Origin: Arenibacter aquaticus
GTDB lineage: Bacteria > Bacteroidota > Bacteroidia > Flavobacteriales > Flavobacteriaceae
Length of the DNA stretch: 64,000 nucleotides
NCBI RefSeq assembly: GCF_003957295.1
Contig: NZ_RQPJ01000014.1
Coordinates: 8,060-72,059 of the forward strand
Direction: 5' to 3'
The position numbers and the translations under genes were made by a program. This document shows positions 40,492 to 49,650 of this stretch, piece by piece. Numbering within the stretch: position 1 is the first letter of the stretch; every line of letters starts with the position of its first letter. The notes beneath the pieces were generated by a model. The model ran no database searches. It was not told the origin of the DNA and saw nothing but the letters and a program-made list of their open reading frames with translations.

Positions 40492-41382
40492 ATGGATTCT
40501 ACTGCTGGAATAATTCTTGCCATATCCCTGATCATTATTATGTTCGGGATGGGCCTTTCCCTAACCTTGACCGATTTCAAAAGAGTGGTCACTTATCCAA
40601 AGGCTATGATTATAGGCCTAATTTGTCAACTATTACTACTCCCGCTAATTGGATATGTAATTGCTATCACCCTATCCCTCTCGCCTACAACGGCAATAGG
40701 AATTATGTTATTGGCCGCCTGTCCAGGAGGACCTACATCCAATATGCTTACCTATATGGCCAAAGGGGATTTGGCGCTATCCGTTTCGCTCACTGCCGTC
40801 TCCAGTATGACATCTATTCTAAGCATACCATTTATAGTACAATTTGCCTTGGCAGAATTTTCCAATCAGAATATGGCCATAACAGTAGATGCCCTCACCA
40901 TGATAAAACAATTATTGGTCATCGTAATTATCCCCGTGGCCATAGGAATGTTCATAAAAGCCAAGTATGAATTTTTCGCCCTAAAAATGGAGAAACCCGT
41001 TAAGATTGCCTCGGCTATAATATTTATTTTGGTAATTATAGGGGTAACCATTAGCATTAAGGATGTGTTTTTAAGCTATTTGTCCGAAGCCGGGCTTCCT
41101 GCCATTTTACTTAATATAAGTACCATGACCATAGGGTTTATGGCCGCTGTTTTATTTAAGCTAACAAGACCCCAAGCTATTAGTATATCTATAGAAACCG
41201 GAATACAAAACGGCACCTTGGCCATTACCTTGGCCACAATAGCCTTGAACAATGCGGAATATTCCATTGTACCCGCCATTTATGGTCTTTTAATGTTTGT
41301 TACCGCTACAGTAATCATTTTTGTTAGAAAGCCTTTGGGTGTAAAAGATCAATTAAGCGTGGAAAAAGATTCTCCCCAATAA
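40492..41382 (+). CDS. Bile acid:sodium symporter (BASS) family transporter
   Basis: 296 residues, eight to nine membrane helices. Hallmark blocks are MLLAACPGGPTSNMLTYMAKGD and SIETGIQNGTLAITLA, which line the sodium and substrate sites. BASS proteins take up organic anions such as bile acids, pyruvate or keto acids with Na+. In this setting it would import an acidic product of the locus, powered by the sodium gradient that NQR builds. A 216-bp gap precedes it, so it may have its own promoter; the MFS gene follows after 15 bp. Confidence 0.88.
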   Translation: MDSTAGIILAISLIIIMFGMGLSLTLTDFKRVVTYPKAMIIGLICQLLLLPLIGYVIAITLSLSPTTAIGIMLLAACPGGPTSNMLTYMAKGDLALSVSLTAVSSMTSILSIPFIVQFALAEFSNQNMAITVDALTMIKQLLVIVIIPVAIGMFIKAKYEFFALKMEKPVKIASAIIFILVIIGVTISIKDVFLSYLSEAGLPAILLNISTMTIGFMAAVLFKLTRPQAISISIETGIQNGTLAITLATIALNNAEYSIVPAIYGLLMFVTATVIIFVRKPLGVKDQLSVEKDSPQ

Positions 41383-41397
41383 TTAGCCTTACCGAGA

Positions 41398-42678
41398 ATG
41401 AGAAAGAATCATCTAATAGTAGCACTTATCTTATTTATTTTCTTTGTCATTTCCTTCCTGACCAACATTCTGGGTCCCTTAATTCCGGATATTATAACCG
41501 ACTTTGAGGTAAGCCTAACCATGGCGGCCTTATTACCTTTTGCCTTTTTTCTGGCTTACGGTGTTTTTTCCGTTCCTTCAGGCATGGCAGTTGAAACCTA
41601 TGGTGAAAAAACAGCCATACTATTGGCCTTCTCAATATCCTTTTTAGGGGCCATTTTATTTTCCTTATACCCCAATTTTCCTATAGCTTTAATTTCTCTT
41701 TTTTTAATAGGTTCCGGTATGGCCATGTTGCAGGTGGCCATAAATCCACTTCTTAGGGTAGCGGGTGGGGAGGAGCACTTTGCCTTTAATTCAGTTTTGG
41801 GACAGTTGGCCTTTGGGTCGGCCTCTTTTTTTAGTCCTATCCTATTTTCATATCTGGTACTAAACTTGGAAGATTATTCTGCTACGGAAAACACCAATCC
41901 TATCATAGAGCTATTTCACCATATTGTGCCCCCACAACTGCCATGGGTATCCTTATACTGGATCTTTGCCTTTATCTCCTTACTAATGCTCTTGTTGATT
42001 TTTCCCATTAGGCTACCAAAAGTTACGCGCAAAGAAGATGAAAAAACAGGATCTTGGGCCACAAACATAAGCCTCCTAAAAAACAAAAAGGTTATCCTTT
42101 ATTTTATTGCCCTTTTCGCCTATGTAGGTACGGAACAGGGGGTTGCAAATTGGATGTCAAAATTCCTGTCCGAATACCATGGCTTGGACCCTAGGGTTGA
42201 AGGAGCCAAGGCTATATCCCTATTCTGGGGCCTCTTAACAGTTGGATGCATTCTAGGCCTTGTATTATTAAAATTCCTGGATAGTAAATTGGTACTTAAA
42301 ATTTTCACTGGGGCAGCCATCACAAGTTTAACCGTTGCACTTTTTGGTTCTGCCAAAATGGCTATTTGGGCATTTCCCATGGTTGGTTTCTTTGCCTCTG
42401 TGATGTGGTCCATTATTTTTTCATTGGCCTTAAACTCCGTTCAGGAAAACCACGGAGCCCTCTCCGGAATCCTCTGTTCCGGTATAGTTGGAGGGGCTAT
42501 TGTTCCCTTAATTGTTGGTGCCATTGGCGACTTGGCAGGGCTAAAAGGAGGGATGATTTTTTTGTACCTGACCTTAGGATTTATCTTCAGCATCGGTTTT
42601 TGGGCCAAGCCATTGGTGAACAACAAAACAGTTACGTTTAAAGAATTATTGGGACGGGGAAAACCAACAGAAACATAA
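41398..42678 (+). CDS. MFS sugar transporter (FucP-like)
   Basis: 426 residues, twelve membrane helices. The N-terminus (NILGPLIPDIITDFEVSL, then FFLAYGVFSVPSGM) matches the fucose/glucose/hexosamine permease branch, which imports monosaccharides with protons. LIGSGMAMLQVAINPLLR and the GTEQGVANWMSKF block are further family marks. It is likely to carry the sugar released by the locus into the cytoplasm. Twelve bases separate it from the next hydrolase gene. Confidence 0.88.
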   Translation: MRKNHLIVALILFIFFVISFLTNILGPLIPDIITDFEVSLTMAALLPFAFFLAYGVFSVPSGMAVETYGEKTAILLAFSISFLGAILFSLYPNFPIALISLFLIGSGMAMLQVAINPLLRVAGGEEHFAFNSVLGQLAFGSASFFSPILFSYLVLNLEDYSATENTNPIIELFHHIVPPQLPWVSLYWIFAFISLLMLLLIFPIRLPKVTRKEDEKTGSWATNISLLKNKKVILYFIALFAYVGTEQGVANWMSKFLSEYHGLDPRVEGAKAISLFWGLLTVGCILGLVLLKFLDSKLVLKIFTGAAITSLTVALFGSAKMAIWAFPMVGFFASVMWSIIFSLALNSVQENHGALSGILCSGIVGGAIVPLIVGAIGDLAGLKGGMIFLYLTLGFIFSIGFWAKPLVNNKTVTFKELLGRGKPTET

Positions 42679-42689
42679 ATAAACCAGCT

Positions 42690-43643
42690 ATGAGAGCCTT
42701 TCTATATTTATGGGTAATTTTATTGTTTGTCGGCTGCAAGGCCAAACAGTATGATGTATCCATACCTCCCAAAGGCTATTCCAGCAATACTACACTAAAA
42801 ATTGCCTATGCCACTGGCTCATTAAAACTCATTGAAAATGACTATCCCCTGCCAGCAAACATAACAGAACACAAGGACCTGGTATATAAATCGGTTGATA
42901 GTCTTGCACTAAAATTGAGTTTATATCATTCCAAGGACATTAAAAAAAATGCACCCTTACTGATTTTTGTTCACGGTGGAGCATGGAAAAAAGGAAAAAA
43001 AGAAGACTATTGGCACTATCTGATCAGTTATGCCCAAAAAGGGTATATTACGGCTACAGTCCAATACAGGTTAAGCGGGCAGGCCAAATACCCCGCCCAG
43101 CTACAAGATGTGGACGATGCTATTGTTTATCTGAAACAGCAGGCATCCAAATACCATATCAACAAGCATAAGATTGCCTTGATCGGCGGTTCTGCAGGTG
43201 CACATTTGGTCATGATGAGTGCCTATACCAACAGTCATAAGATCCTGAACAACAACCAAGAATCGGCTCAGGTGCAGGCAGTGGTCAATATCTACGGGCC
43301 TTCTGACCTTACTACAGAAAAAGCTATTAATGACGCCTCTGTAAAATCACTGTTCGGAAAAACCTATACGGAAGCGCCTGACTTGTACAAAAACGCCTCC
43401 CCCATATTCCAAGTTTCGGAAAAAGCCCCTCCCACCCTTAGCTTTCACGGCACTTTGGACGAACTCGTACCTGTAGAGCAGTCGGATAGGCTACATCAAA
43501 AGCTAATGGACATAGGGGTGCCTACCCAATACCATAAACTAAAAGGGTGGCCACATACTATGGACATAGCTGTTAAAGTAAATGAATACTGTCAGTTTCA
43601 CATGGACCGGTTTTTTGAAAAATATATTCCCAAAACCCCATAA
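42690..43643 (+). CDS. Alpha/beta hydrolase lipoprotein (carboxylesterase, BD-FAE-like)
   Basis: 317 residues; lipobox LLFVGC near residue 14. Motifs: oxyanion FVHGGAWKKG, nucleophile ALIGGSAGAHL, acid HGTLDELVPVEQ, base KGWPHTMD. These match the alpha/beta_hydrolase_3 / BD-FAE group, often acetyl- or feruloyl-esterases in glycan loci. A likely job is removal of O-acyl groups from the imported glycan in the periplasm; this is inferred from family and place. Confidence 0.87.
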   Translation: MRAFLYLWVILLFVGCKAKQYDVSIPPKGYSSNTTLKIAYATGSLKLIENDYPLPANITEHKDLVYKSVDSLALKLSLYHSKDIKKNAPLLIFVHGGAWKKGKKEDYWHYLISYAQKGYITATVQYRLSGQAKYPAQLQDVDDAIVYLKQQASKYHINKHKIALIGGSAGAHLVMMSAYTNSHKILNNNQESAQVQAVVNIYGPSDLTTEKAINDASVKSLFGKTYTEAPDLYKNASPIFQVSEKAPPTLSFHGTLDELVPVEQSDRLHQKLMDIGVPTQYHKLKGWPHTMDIAVKVNEYCQFHMDRFFEKYIPKTP

Positions 43644-43724
43644 AACCTATGGTTGACTTATACTTAATAAATAAGATTACAAGAAAATAAAACCGTAATA
43701 AAAAAAATATTTAAACCAAAACTT

Positions 43725-44804
43725 ATGAAGTCATTGCTATTATTTTGTTCCCTGATCATCGTATCTTGTAAAGGAAAAATGGAGAATTTACCCGAAGTAA
43801 TTCCCCTGGAACATCCGGCCATTCTGGAACAGGAATTTATCTATGAATTAGAGGACGCCCTTACTCCGGAATGCCATGCCTCTACAGTGGAGGTTAGCAA
43901 TGGGGTTGTCATTGCTTCCTGGTTTGGTGGAACAGAGGAAAAAAATGACGATGTGGGCATTTGGGTAGCACGAAAAACAGCTGGTTCCTGGTCTACTCCC
44001 ACCGAGGTGGCCAATGGAGTACAAAAAGATGGAACGCGCTACCCAAGTTGGAACCCCGTACTATTTAAACCAAAAGACGGACCATTATTTTTATTTTACA
44101 AGGTAGGCCCCAATCCACAGGAGTGGTGGGGATTGTACATGACCTCCACCGATGATGGTAAAACATGGTCCGACCCGGTAGAACTACCTGATGGTATTCT
44201 TGGCCCTATCAAGAATCAACCTATACAATTGGCCAATGGGGAAATAATTTCTCCTTCCAGTACCGAAGACGATACGGACGGATGGAGAATTCACCTGGAG
44301 TTTAGTTCGGACAATGGAAAAACGTGGTCTAAATCTGCCGCACTTAACGACGGCAAGGAATTTGGCGCCATACAACCGGTGGTCTTAAACTATGGAAACG
44401 GAAAATTACAGCTATTGAGCCGGACCGAGAATGAAGTGATCTCCGAGAACTGGTCTGCGGATTACGGCAAGACATGGAGTGCTATGCAGGCCATCTCCCT
44501 TCCCAACCCAAATTCTGGTATAGACGGGGTATCCTTGCAAGATGGAAGACAATTATTGGTCTATAATCCCACAGGAAAAAATTGGGGAGATAGGGTGCCA
44601 TTAAGCCTTGCCTTGTCCAATGATGGCAAAAACTGGAAAAGGGTATTGGACTTGGAGCCTTTGAGGGAAAATACCGACAAGAAAGGGGAGGAGTACTCCT
44701 ACCCTACTATGATACAAGCGGCAGATGGGAAGGTACACATAGTTTATACCTGGAATAGGAAAACAGTTAAATATATTGTTTTGGATCCACAAAAACTCAA
44801 CTGA
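43725..44804 (+). CDS. BNR-propeller sialidase-like lipoprotein
   Basis: 359 residues; lipobox LIIVSC near residue 14. A BNR_2-type beta-propeller with Asp-box repeats near residues 141-149 (STDDGKTW), 194-202 (SSDNGKTW), 244-252 (SADYGKTW) and 298-304 (SNDGKNW). The segment CHASTVEVSNGVVIASWFGG followed by EEKNDDVGIW is typical of this subfamily. The arginine-bearing RIP motif of classical sialidases is not seen, so calling it an exo-sialidase is not secure; related propellers include polysaccharide lyases. It is 5 bp upstream of the second ceramidase-family gene. Confidence 0.82.
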   Translation: MKSLLLFCSLIIVSCKGKMENLPEVIPLEHPAILEQEFIYELEDALTPECHASTVEVSNGVVIASWFGGTEEKNDDVGIWVARKTAGSWSTPTEVANGVQKDGTRYPSWNPVLFKPKDGPLFLFYKVGPNPQEWWGLYMTSTDDGKTWSDPVELPDGILGPIKNQPIQLANGEIISPSSTEDDTDGWRIHLEFSSDNGKTWSKSAALNDGKEFGAIQPVVLNYGNGKLQLLSRTENEVISENWSADYGKTWSAMQAISLPNPNSGIDGVSLQDGRQLLVYNPTGKNWGDRVPLSLALSNDGKNWKRVLDLEPLRENTDKKGEEYSYPTMIQAADGKVHIVYTWNRKTVKYIVLDPQKLN

Positions 44805-44809
44805 TAATA

Positions 44810-46213
44810 ATGAAAGGTAGATGGTTAAAAATATTTCTTAAAACGCTAGGAGGGCTTATTGTTCTCCTAGTCTTATTGTTCTATTTTGCAACCACCCCTA
44901 TAGATACCACTCCCTATTTTGAAACCCAATACTATAGGAATACCATTCAAAATATTAATGAAGCCGTTAAAAATAGGACAGAGGTCCAAGGATCTTTGTT
45001 TGCCGGTTTTGCCAAAACAAACATCACGCCACAAGTAACCAATAGTGTTGCAGATCCCAATCAGGACCTGTTCACCAATATTAAATTGGCAGGATATGGC
45101 GATGGAAAAATTGCAACTGGCGTTCATGACTCTATCTATGCAAAAGCCATCGCACTCAGTATTAACAACGAGTCCGTTGTTTTGATCAGCGCGGATCTAG
45201 TAGCCATACCGGAGGAAATTGTTCTGAATGTTGAAAAAAGATTAAAGGGCAAAATATCGCGTAATCAACTCTATTTTGGCGCCACCCACACCCACGCCAG
45301 TATTGGGAATTGCATGCCAGGGTACGTAGGCAAAAGTTTTGGCGGGGAATACCAAGCAGCCGTAGTGGAGTGGCTGGGTAAAAAAATTTCCGATCTTATT
45401 TTAAAGGCCTTGGCAGATAGGCAACCTGCACAATTGTCATCGGGTTACATTAAGGTCCCCAATTTAGTACGCAATAGGATTATTGGAGAAACTGGCAGAC
45501 TCAATGACAAACTGGATCTTTTATCCATTGTTCAGGAGAACGGGAAAAAAGCCAGCATTGGAGTCTTTTCTGCCCATGCCACGGTTATTGGTCCTGATAA
45601 CGATTTGTATAGCGGGGATTACCCCGGCTATTTTCAACGCTATTTGGAAGATAAGGCTGTAGACATTGCCCTGTTCTTCGCCGGTACGGTAGGGAGCCAT
45701 AGCAATAAAGGTGAGGGCCATAAATTTGACAAGGCCCAATACATTGGGGAAACCCTTGCCGATTCGGCCATTGTTGCATTGAACAAAATGCAGTATTCCT
45801 CAAGGGTGCAACTGAGCGCTATATCCTCTGAAATAGAAGTACCAAAATTACAATTCCTGTATATTTCGGACCGTTTGCGATTAGCTCCCTTTTTAGCAAA
45901 AAAACTAATGCCACCCATGAACCCGATACAGGTACAGGGGCTAAAACTAAACAACCTCATCTGGCTGGCCCTTCCTTATGAATTAAGTGGGGAATACGGC
46001 GTGGATTTAAAAAACGCTTTGGAACTCCAAGGCTACAATTCTGTTCTTAGTAGTTTCAACGGACAATATTTGGGCTATATCACCCCGTCTAAATATTATT
46101 ATTTTGACACCTACGAAGCCCGATTAATGGGCTGGTACGGTCCCACAATGGGGGATTATTTAATGGAACTCAATTATAAAATGGCCAATGCATTAACCCA
46201 TTCCAGACTATAA
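44810..46213 (+). CDS. Ceramidase-family (PF04734) membrane-anchored hydrolase B
   Basis: 467 residues with one N-terminal helix (about 8-28) as anchor. From FAGFAKTNITPQV it follows the ceramidase N-terminal domain: FGATHTHASIGN (zinc ligands), VFSAHATVIG (second His) and SGDYPGYFQRYLE, which parallels the SGDNKGYA block of ceramidases. In place of the GDVSPN serine block stands FFAGTVGSHSNKGEG. It is shorter than classical ceramidases. It follows the propeller gene by 5 bp and precedes a paralogue by 11 bp. Confidence 0.78.
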   Translation: MKGRWLKIFLKTLGGLIVLLVLLFYFATTPIDTTPYFETQYYRNTIQNINEAVKNRTEVQGSLFAGFAKTNITPQVTNSVADPNQDLFTNIKLAGYGDGKIATGVHDSIYAKAIALSINNESVVLISADLVAIPEEIVLNVEKRLKGKISRNQLYFGATHTHASIGNCMPGYVGKSFGGEYQAAVVEWLGKKISDLILKALADRQPAQLSSGYIKVPNLVRNRIIGETGRLNDKLDLLSIVQENGKKASIGVFSAHATVIGPDNDLYSGDYPGYFQRYLEDKAVDIALFFAGTVGSHSNKGEGHKFDKAQYIGETLADSAIVALNKMQYSSRVQLSAISSEIEVPKLQFLYISDRLRLAPFLAKKLMPPMNPIQVQGLKLNNLIWLALPYELSGEYGVDLKNALELQGYNSVLSSFNGQYLGYITPSKYYYFDTYEARLMGWYGPTMGDYLMELNYKMANALTHSRL

Positions 46214-46224
46214 CAGACAAGGCT

Positions 46225-47790
46225 ATGAAAACACTAAAAAAAGGGCTAAAAATATTTGGGTCGATATTCCTCATACTACTGTTGGTAGCTGCAACTATTA
46301 CAGTATATAACTGGCGAGACAGGCATCCCGACTACTCGGTAGATATAAATATAAAAAATAAGACTCCCGGACCTATAAGAGCCGGATTTTCAAAAAAACC
46401 CATAACACCTACTATAGTAGATACCTGGAACGACGCGAACGGGAACAACAAGTATAGCAAGGCCGAAGGGGACACCTACAACGACAACAATAACAACGGA
46501 AAGTTTGATGCCTTTTGGATAGCGGGAATGAGCAATGCCAAGCCTGCTCAGGGCGTACATGACGATGTTTGGTCCAGGGTTATGGTGATAGATGACGGAC
46601 AGAGCAGGATTGCCATGATATCAATGGATGCCATAGGTTTTTTACATAGTGACGTTGTTGACATAAGAAAGCGCATCCCAGCTGACTTGGGAATAGACTA
46701 CACCTTATTATCATCTACCCACACCCATGAAAGCAATGACTTGGTGGGTATTTGGGGCGAAAGCATGTTTAAGTCGGGCGTAAATCCCGACATGATGGAA
46801 TACGTTAAATCGCAAACCGTGGCTGCCATAACGGAAGCAACACAAAATTTACGTCCTGCAAAATTGGTTTTTGCCGAGGACCTTTCCGGAGAAGACGCCA
46901 AGCTTATAAAGGATACCCGCAAACCCATTGTAAAAGCTACTGGAATACATCTTATGCAGGTGTTGGATGCCGAAAAAAATACTACTCTGGGAACCATCAT
47001 AAATTGGGCCAACCACCCAGAGACCCTTTGGTCACAAAACTTATTGATCAGTTCTGATTTCCCCCACTATATAAGAGAAGGCATTGAGAAAGGAATTTTT
47101 AAGGGAAATGAACAAGTCCACGAAGGTCTTGGCGGTGTGGCCATATATTTTTCAGGAGCCATTGGTGGACTAATGGCCCCACATCCTTCCTTACCCATCC
47201 CCGACCCCTTTACCGAGGAAGAATATCTAGAACCTACATTTAAAAAAACCAAGGCATTGGGCGATCAAATTGCTATAATGTCCCTCTCCGCTCTCAAAAA
47301 AGCTAGTGATACCTTGACCCGTTCCAATTTATCCTTAAGAGCTAAAACAATATTGGCTCCATTGGACAATACTACTTTTAAAATTGCCAGTGCTATTGGA
47401 TTGATCAATATAGGGATGCCCCAATATTTTAAATCCCGGACCGAAGTGGGGGCCATACGCATTGGGCCCGCCTTATTCCTTAGTATTCCAGGAGAAATAT
47501 ATCCCGAAATTGTATATGGCGGAATTGAAGCCCCAGTAGGCAGGGAATTTAATATAGAACCCTTAGAAGTCCCTCCCCTTCAAGAGTTTATTAAGGACCA
47601 ATACAAATTTTATTTAGGACTTTCCAATGATGAAATAGGGTATATAATCCCGAAAAGCGAATGGGATACCACCAAACCATACCTATACAACGATGAAAGG
47701 GACACCTATGGAGAGCAAAACTCCTTGGGCCCCGATACAGGTCCTATAATCTATAAGTCATTGGTAGAGGTTATACAGGATTTAAACTAG
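46225..47790 (+). CDS. Ceramidase-family (PF04734) membrane-anchored hydrolase C
   Basis: 521 residues, N-terminal membrane helix (about 11-28). The ceramidase-type core shows STHTHESNDLVG, NWANHPETLW and SSDFPHYIREGIE; the presumed active-serine region reads YFSGAIGGLMAPHP. Between the first strand and the metal loop there is an Asp/Asn-rich insert (WNDANGNNKYSKAEGD, then NDNNNNGKFDAFW) resembling a calcium-binding loop; the other two copies lack it. Last gene of the plus-strand arm; no clear terminator follows. Confidence 0.78.
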   Translation: MKTLKKGLKIFGSIFLILLLVAATITVYNWRDRHPDYSVDINIKNKTPGPIRAGFSKKPITPTIVDTWNDANGNNKYSKAEGDTYNDNNNNGKFDAFWIAGMSNAKPAQGVHDDVWSRVMVIDDGQSRIAMISMDAIGFLHSDVVDIRKRIPADLGIDYTLLSSTHTHESNDLVGIWGESMFKSGVNPDMMEYVKSQTVAAITEATQNLRPAKLVFAEDLSGEDAKLIKDTRKPIVKATGIHLMQVLDAEKNTTLGTIINWANHPETLWSQNLLISSDFPHYIREGIEKGIFKGNEQVHEGLGGVAIYFSGAIGGLMAPHPSLPIPDPFTEEEYLEPTFKKTKALGDQIAIMSLSALKKASDTLTRSNLSLRAKTILAPLDNTTFKIASAIGLINIGMPQYFKSRTEVGAIRIGPALFLSIPGEIYPEIVYGGIEAPVGREFNIEPLEVPPLQEFIKDQYKFYLGLSNDEIGYIIPKSEWDTTKPYLYNDERDTYGEQNSLGPDTGPIIYKSLVEVIQDLN

Positions 47791-48028
47791 ACCTGCTACT
47801 GCCAGTTGCGAAGCAACCCAGCATCTACAGGTTTTGTTCTGACCTCAAAATAAAGGGTTCACAATTCCCCTAAAATGCAACTCTTTAGCATTGCACAAAT
47901 CATCCCGGACATGGTCATCCATTTTACGGACCAAAAAAACTTTATCTTCCAATTACTCCTAAAACACCAAAAAGTTTTGATCTAATTCCCATAACTTTAG
48001 GGTCCCATTTTGAATAGGCCCAAATTAA

Positions 48029-49408
48029 ATGTACACCATCATAGACATAGAGACCACCGGAAACGGTATAAAGGGTAATAAGATTACCGAAATTTCTATC
48101 TTCAAATTTGACGGACATGAGATTATAGATGAATACACTTCCCTTGTAAATCCTGGCTGTGAGATTCCTTATTTTATAACCGGCCTTACAGGCATAGACA
48201 ACGATCTGGTACGCAATGCCCCACCATGGGAAGAAATTGCACCACACGTCCTTAAAATGACCCAGGATTCCATATTTGTGGCGCACAGCGTAAATTTTGA
48301 TTATAACGTCATTAAAAATGAATTTCAGGAACTTGGAATTACTTTTTCACGAAAAAAACTATGTACGGTACGCTTATCCAGAAAACTAATCCCCGGCCTT
48401 AATTCATACAGCCTGGGCAAATTGTGCAGCGCTTTGGGAATTCCGCTTACCGATCGGCACAGAGCTAGAGGTGATGCGCATGCTACCGTTTTGCTTTTCC
48501 ATAAATTGCTTAGAACGGAGGGTGCTGAAAAAGTCTTTAAAACCTTTCTAAACTCACGATCACAAGAGGCCACCTTGCCCCCATCATTGCCGAAAGAGGT
48601 TTTTCAAAAACTGCCCAACTCCCCAGGTGTCTATTATTTCAAAGATAAAAAAGGCAACATCCTCTATATAGGAAAGGCCGTGAATATTAAAAAGAGGGTA
48701 TTGGGGCATTTCTATGACAAAGCCACCAAAGAAATATTACTGTGCAAGGCCACCTATGACATAGACTTTGAATTATCAGGTAACGAACTCATTGCCCTTT
48801 TAATGGAATCGGCTGCCATAAAAAAGCACTTCCCCTTCTACAATCAGAGTCAGAAACGAAGTCCACAGGAGTATGCAATTTTTTCCTATGAGGATAGGAA
48901 AGGCGTATTGCACCTTGCCTATAACAAATTAAAATTGGCCCCCAACCCCCTAGCTACTTTTAATACCATAACGGATTGTCGCCTATTTTTGGAGGAGCTA
49001 TGCAAGGAGTACCTACTTTGCCCTAAATTTTGTCATCTTCAAGAAAATACCAAAAGCTGCTCCCATTACAGCCTAAGTAGCTGTGAAGGGATCTGTAACA
49101 GCACAGAGTCCACAATGGAGTACAATATGAAAGTAAAAATGGCGATTGAGGGTACGTTGGCAAAGAACCAAAATATCTTGATTAAGGAAAAAGGAAGACA
49201 TGCGGAGGAAGAAGCTTTTATTTTAATTTGGGACAACCAGTACAAGGGATACGGATATATCCCTAAAAGCGAACAAATCAAAACAGTTGACGATTTAGAG
49301 AGCTATCTGCAACTACAAAAAGAAAACTCGGACACAAAGCGAATAATTTCATGGTACCTAAGAAAACATCCACAAAAAGCCATGCAAATACCTTCCCCTA
49401 CCGGTTAG
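48029..49408 (+). CDS. DEDDh exonuclease fused to UvrC-type GIY-YIG nuclease
   Basis: 459 residues. N-terminal domain (1-165) is a DnaQ/epsilon-like 3'-5' exonuclease: IIDIETTGNG (Asp6, Glu8), HSVNFDYN and HRARGDAHAT. The second domain (about 195-280) is a GIY-YIG endonuclease: SPGVYYFKDKKGNILYIGKA, then GNELIALLMESAAIKKHFPF. This matches the Cho (UvrC homologue)/epsilon fusion seen in several bacteria and implies incision plus trimming in DNA repair. A cysteine-rich stretch (CPKFCHLQENTKSCSHY, then SSCEGICN) follows. It stands alone. Confidence 0.9.
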   Translation: MYTIIDIETTGNGIKGNKITEISIFKFDGHEIIDEYTSLVNPGCEIPYFITGLTGIDNDLVRNAPPWEEIAPHVLKMTQDSIFVAHSVNFDYNVIKNEFQELGITFSRKKLCTVRLSRKLIPGLNSYSLGKLCSALGIPLTDRHRARGDAHATVLLFHKLLRTEGAEKVFKTFLNSRSQEATLPPSLPKEVFQKLPNSPGVYYFKDKKGNILYIGKAVNIKKRVLGHFYDKATKEILLCKATYDIDFELSGNELIALLMESAAIKKHFPFYNQSQKRSPQEYAIFSYEDRKGVLHLAYNKLKLAPNPLATFNTITDCRLFLEELCKEYLLCPKFCHLQENTKSCSHYSLSSCEGICNSTESTMEYNMKVKMAIEGTLAKNQNILIKEKGRHAEEEAFILIWDNQYKGYGYIPKSEQIKTVDDLESYLQLQKENSDTKRIISWYLRKHPQKAMQIPSPTG

Positions 49409-49452
49409 CGATTACAGCAAGGACCTTTCAACACCAATAAACTTCGGGTTCA

Positions 49453-49584
49453 CTATTTTTTGCCGCTATTCATAAGCAAGAGTACGGCGGTTACCAAACC
49501 TACACATACAGCTCCAAATATAGAAATCATTATAATTCCGTTACTCCAGTTCACCAAAGGTAAATATTGCACTAACATAGGCAT
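49453..49584 (-). CDS. Small single-pass membrane protein, 43 residues
   Basis: The frame from ATG 49584 to TAG 49453 encodes MPMLVQYLPLVNWSNG, one membrane helix (about 17-38) and a polar end NSGKK. A second possible start is Met3 (ATG 49578). It lies 66 bp after the stop of the persulfide-dioxygenase/rhodanese gene on the same strand, so it may share its transcript. The layout (amphipathic start, helix, short basic tail) fits a real small membrane protein; its function is unknown. Confidence 0.6.
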   Translation of the reverse strand: MPMLVQYLPLVNWSNGIIMISIFGAVCVGLVTAVLLLMNSGKK

Positions 49585-49650
49585 TCATCTTAAATTTAGA
49601 AGGCTAAAATATAGACAAACCAAATTTCAAAATATGATAAATATCATCTC

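Noticed and set aside
47800-47830. Inverted repeat GTTGC-GAA-GCAAC after hydrolase C
   Set aside because: Short stem and no T-run, so not a convincing terminator.
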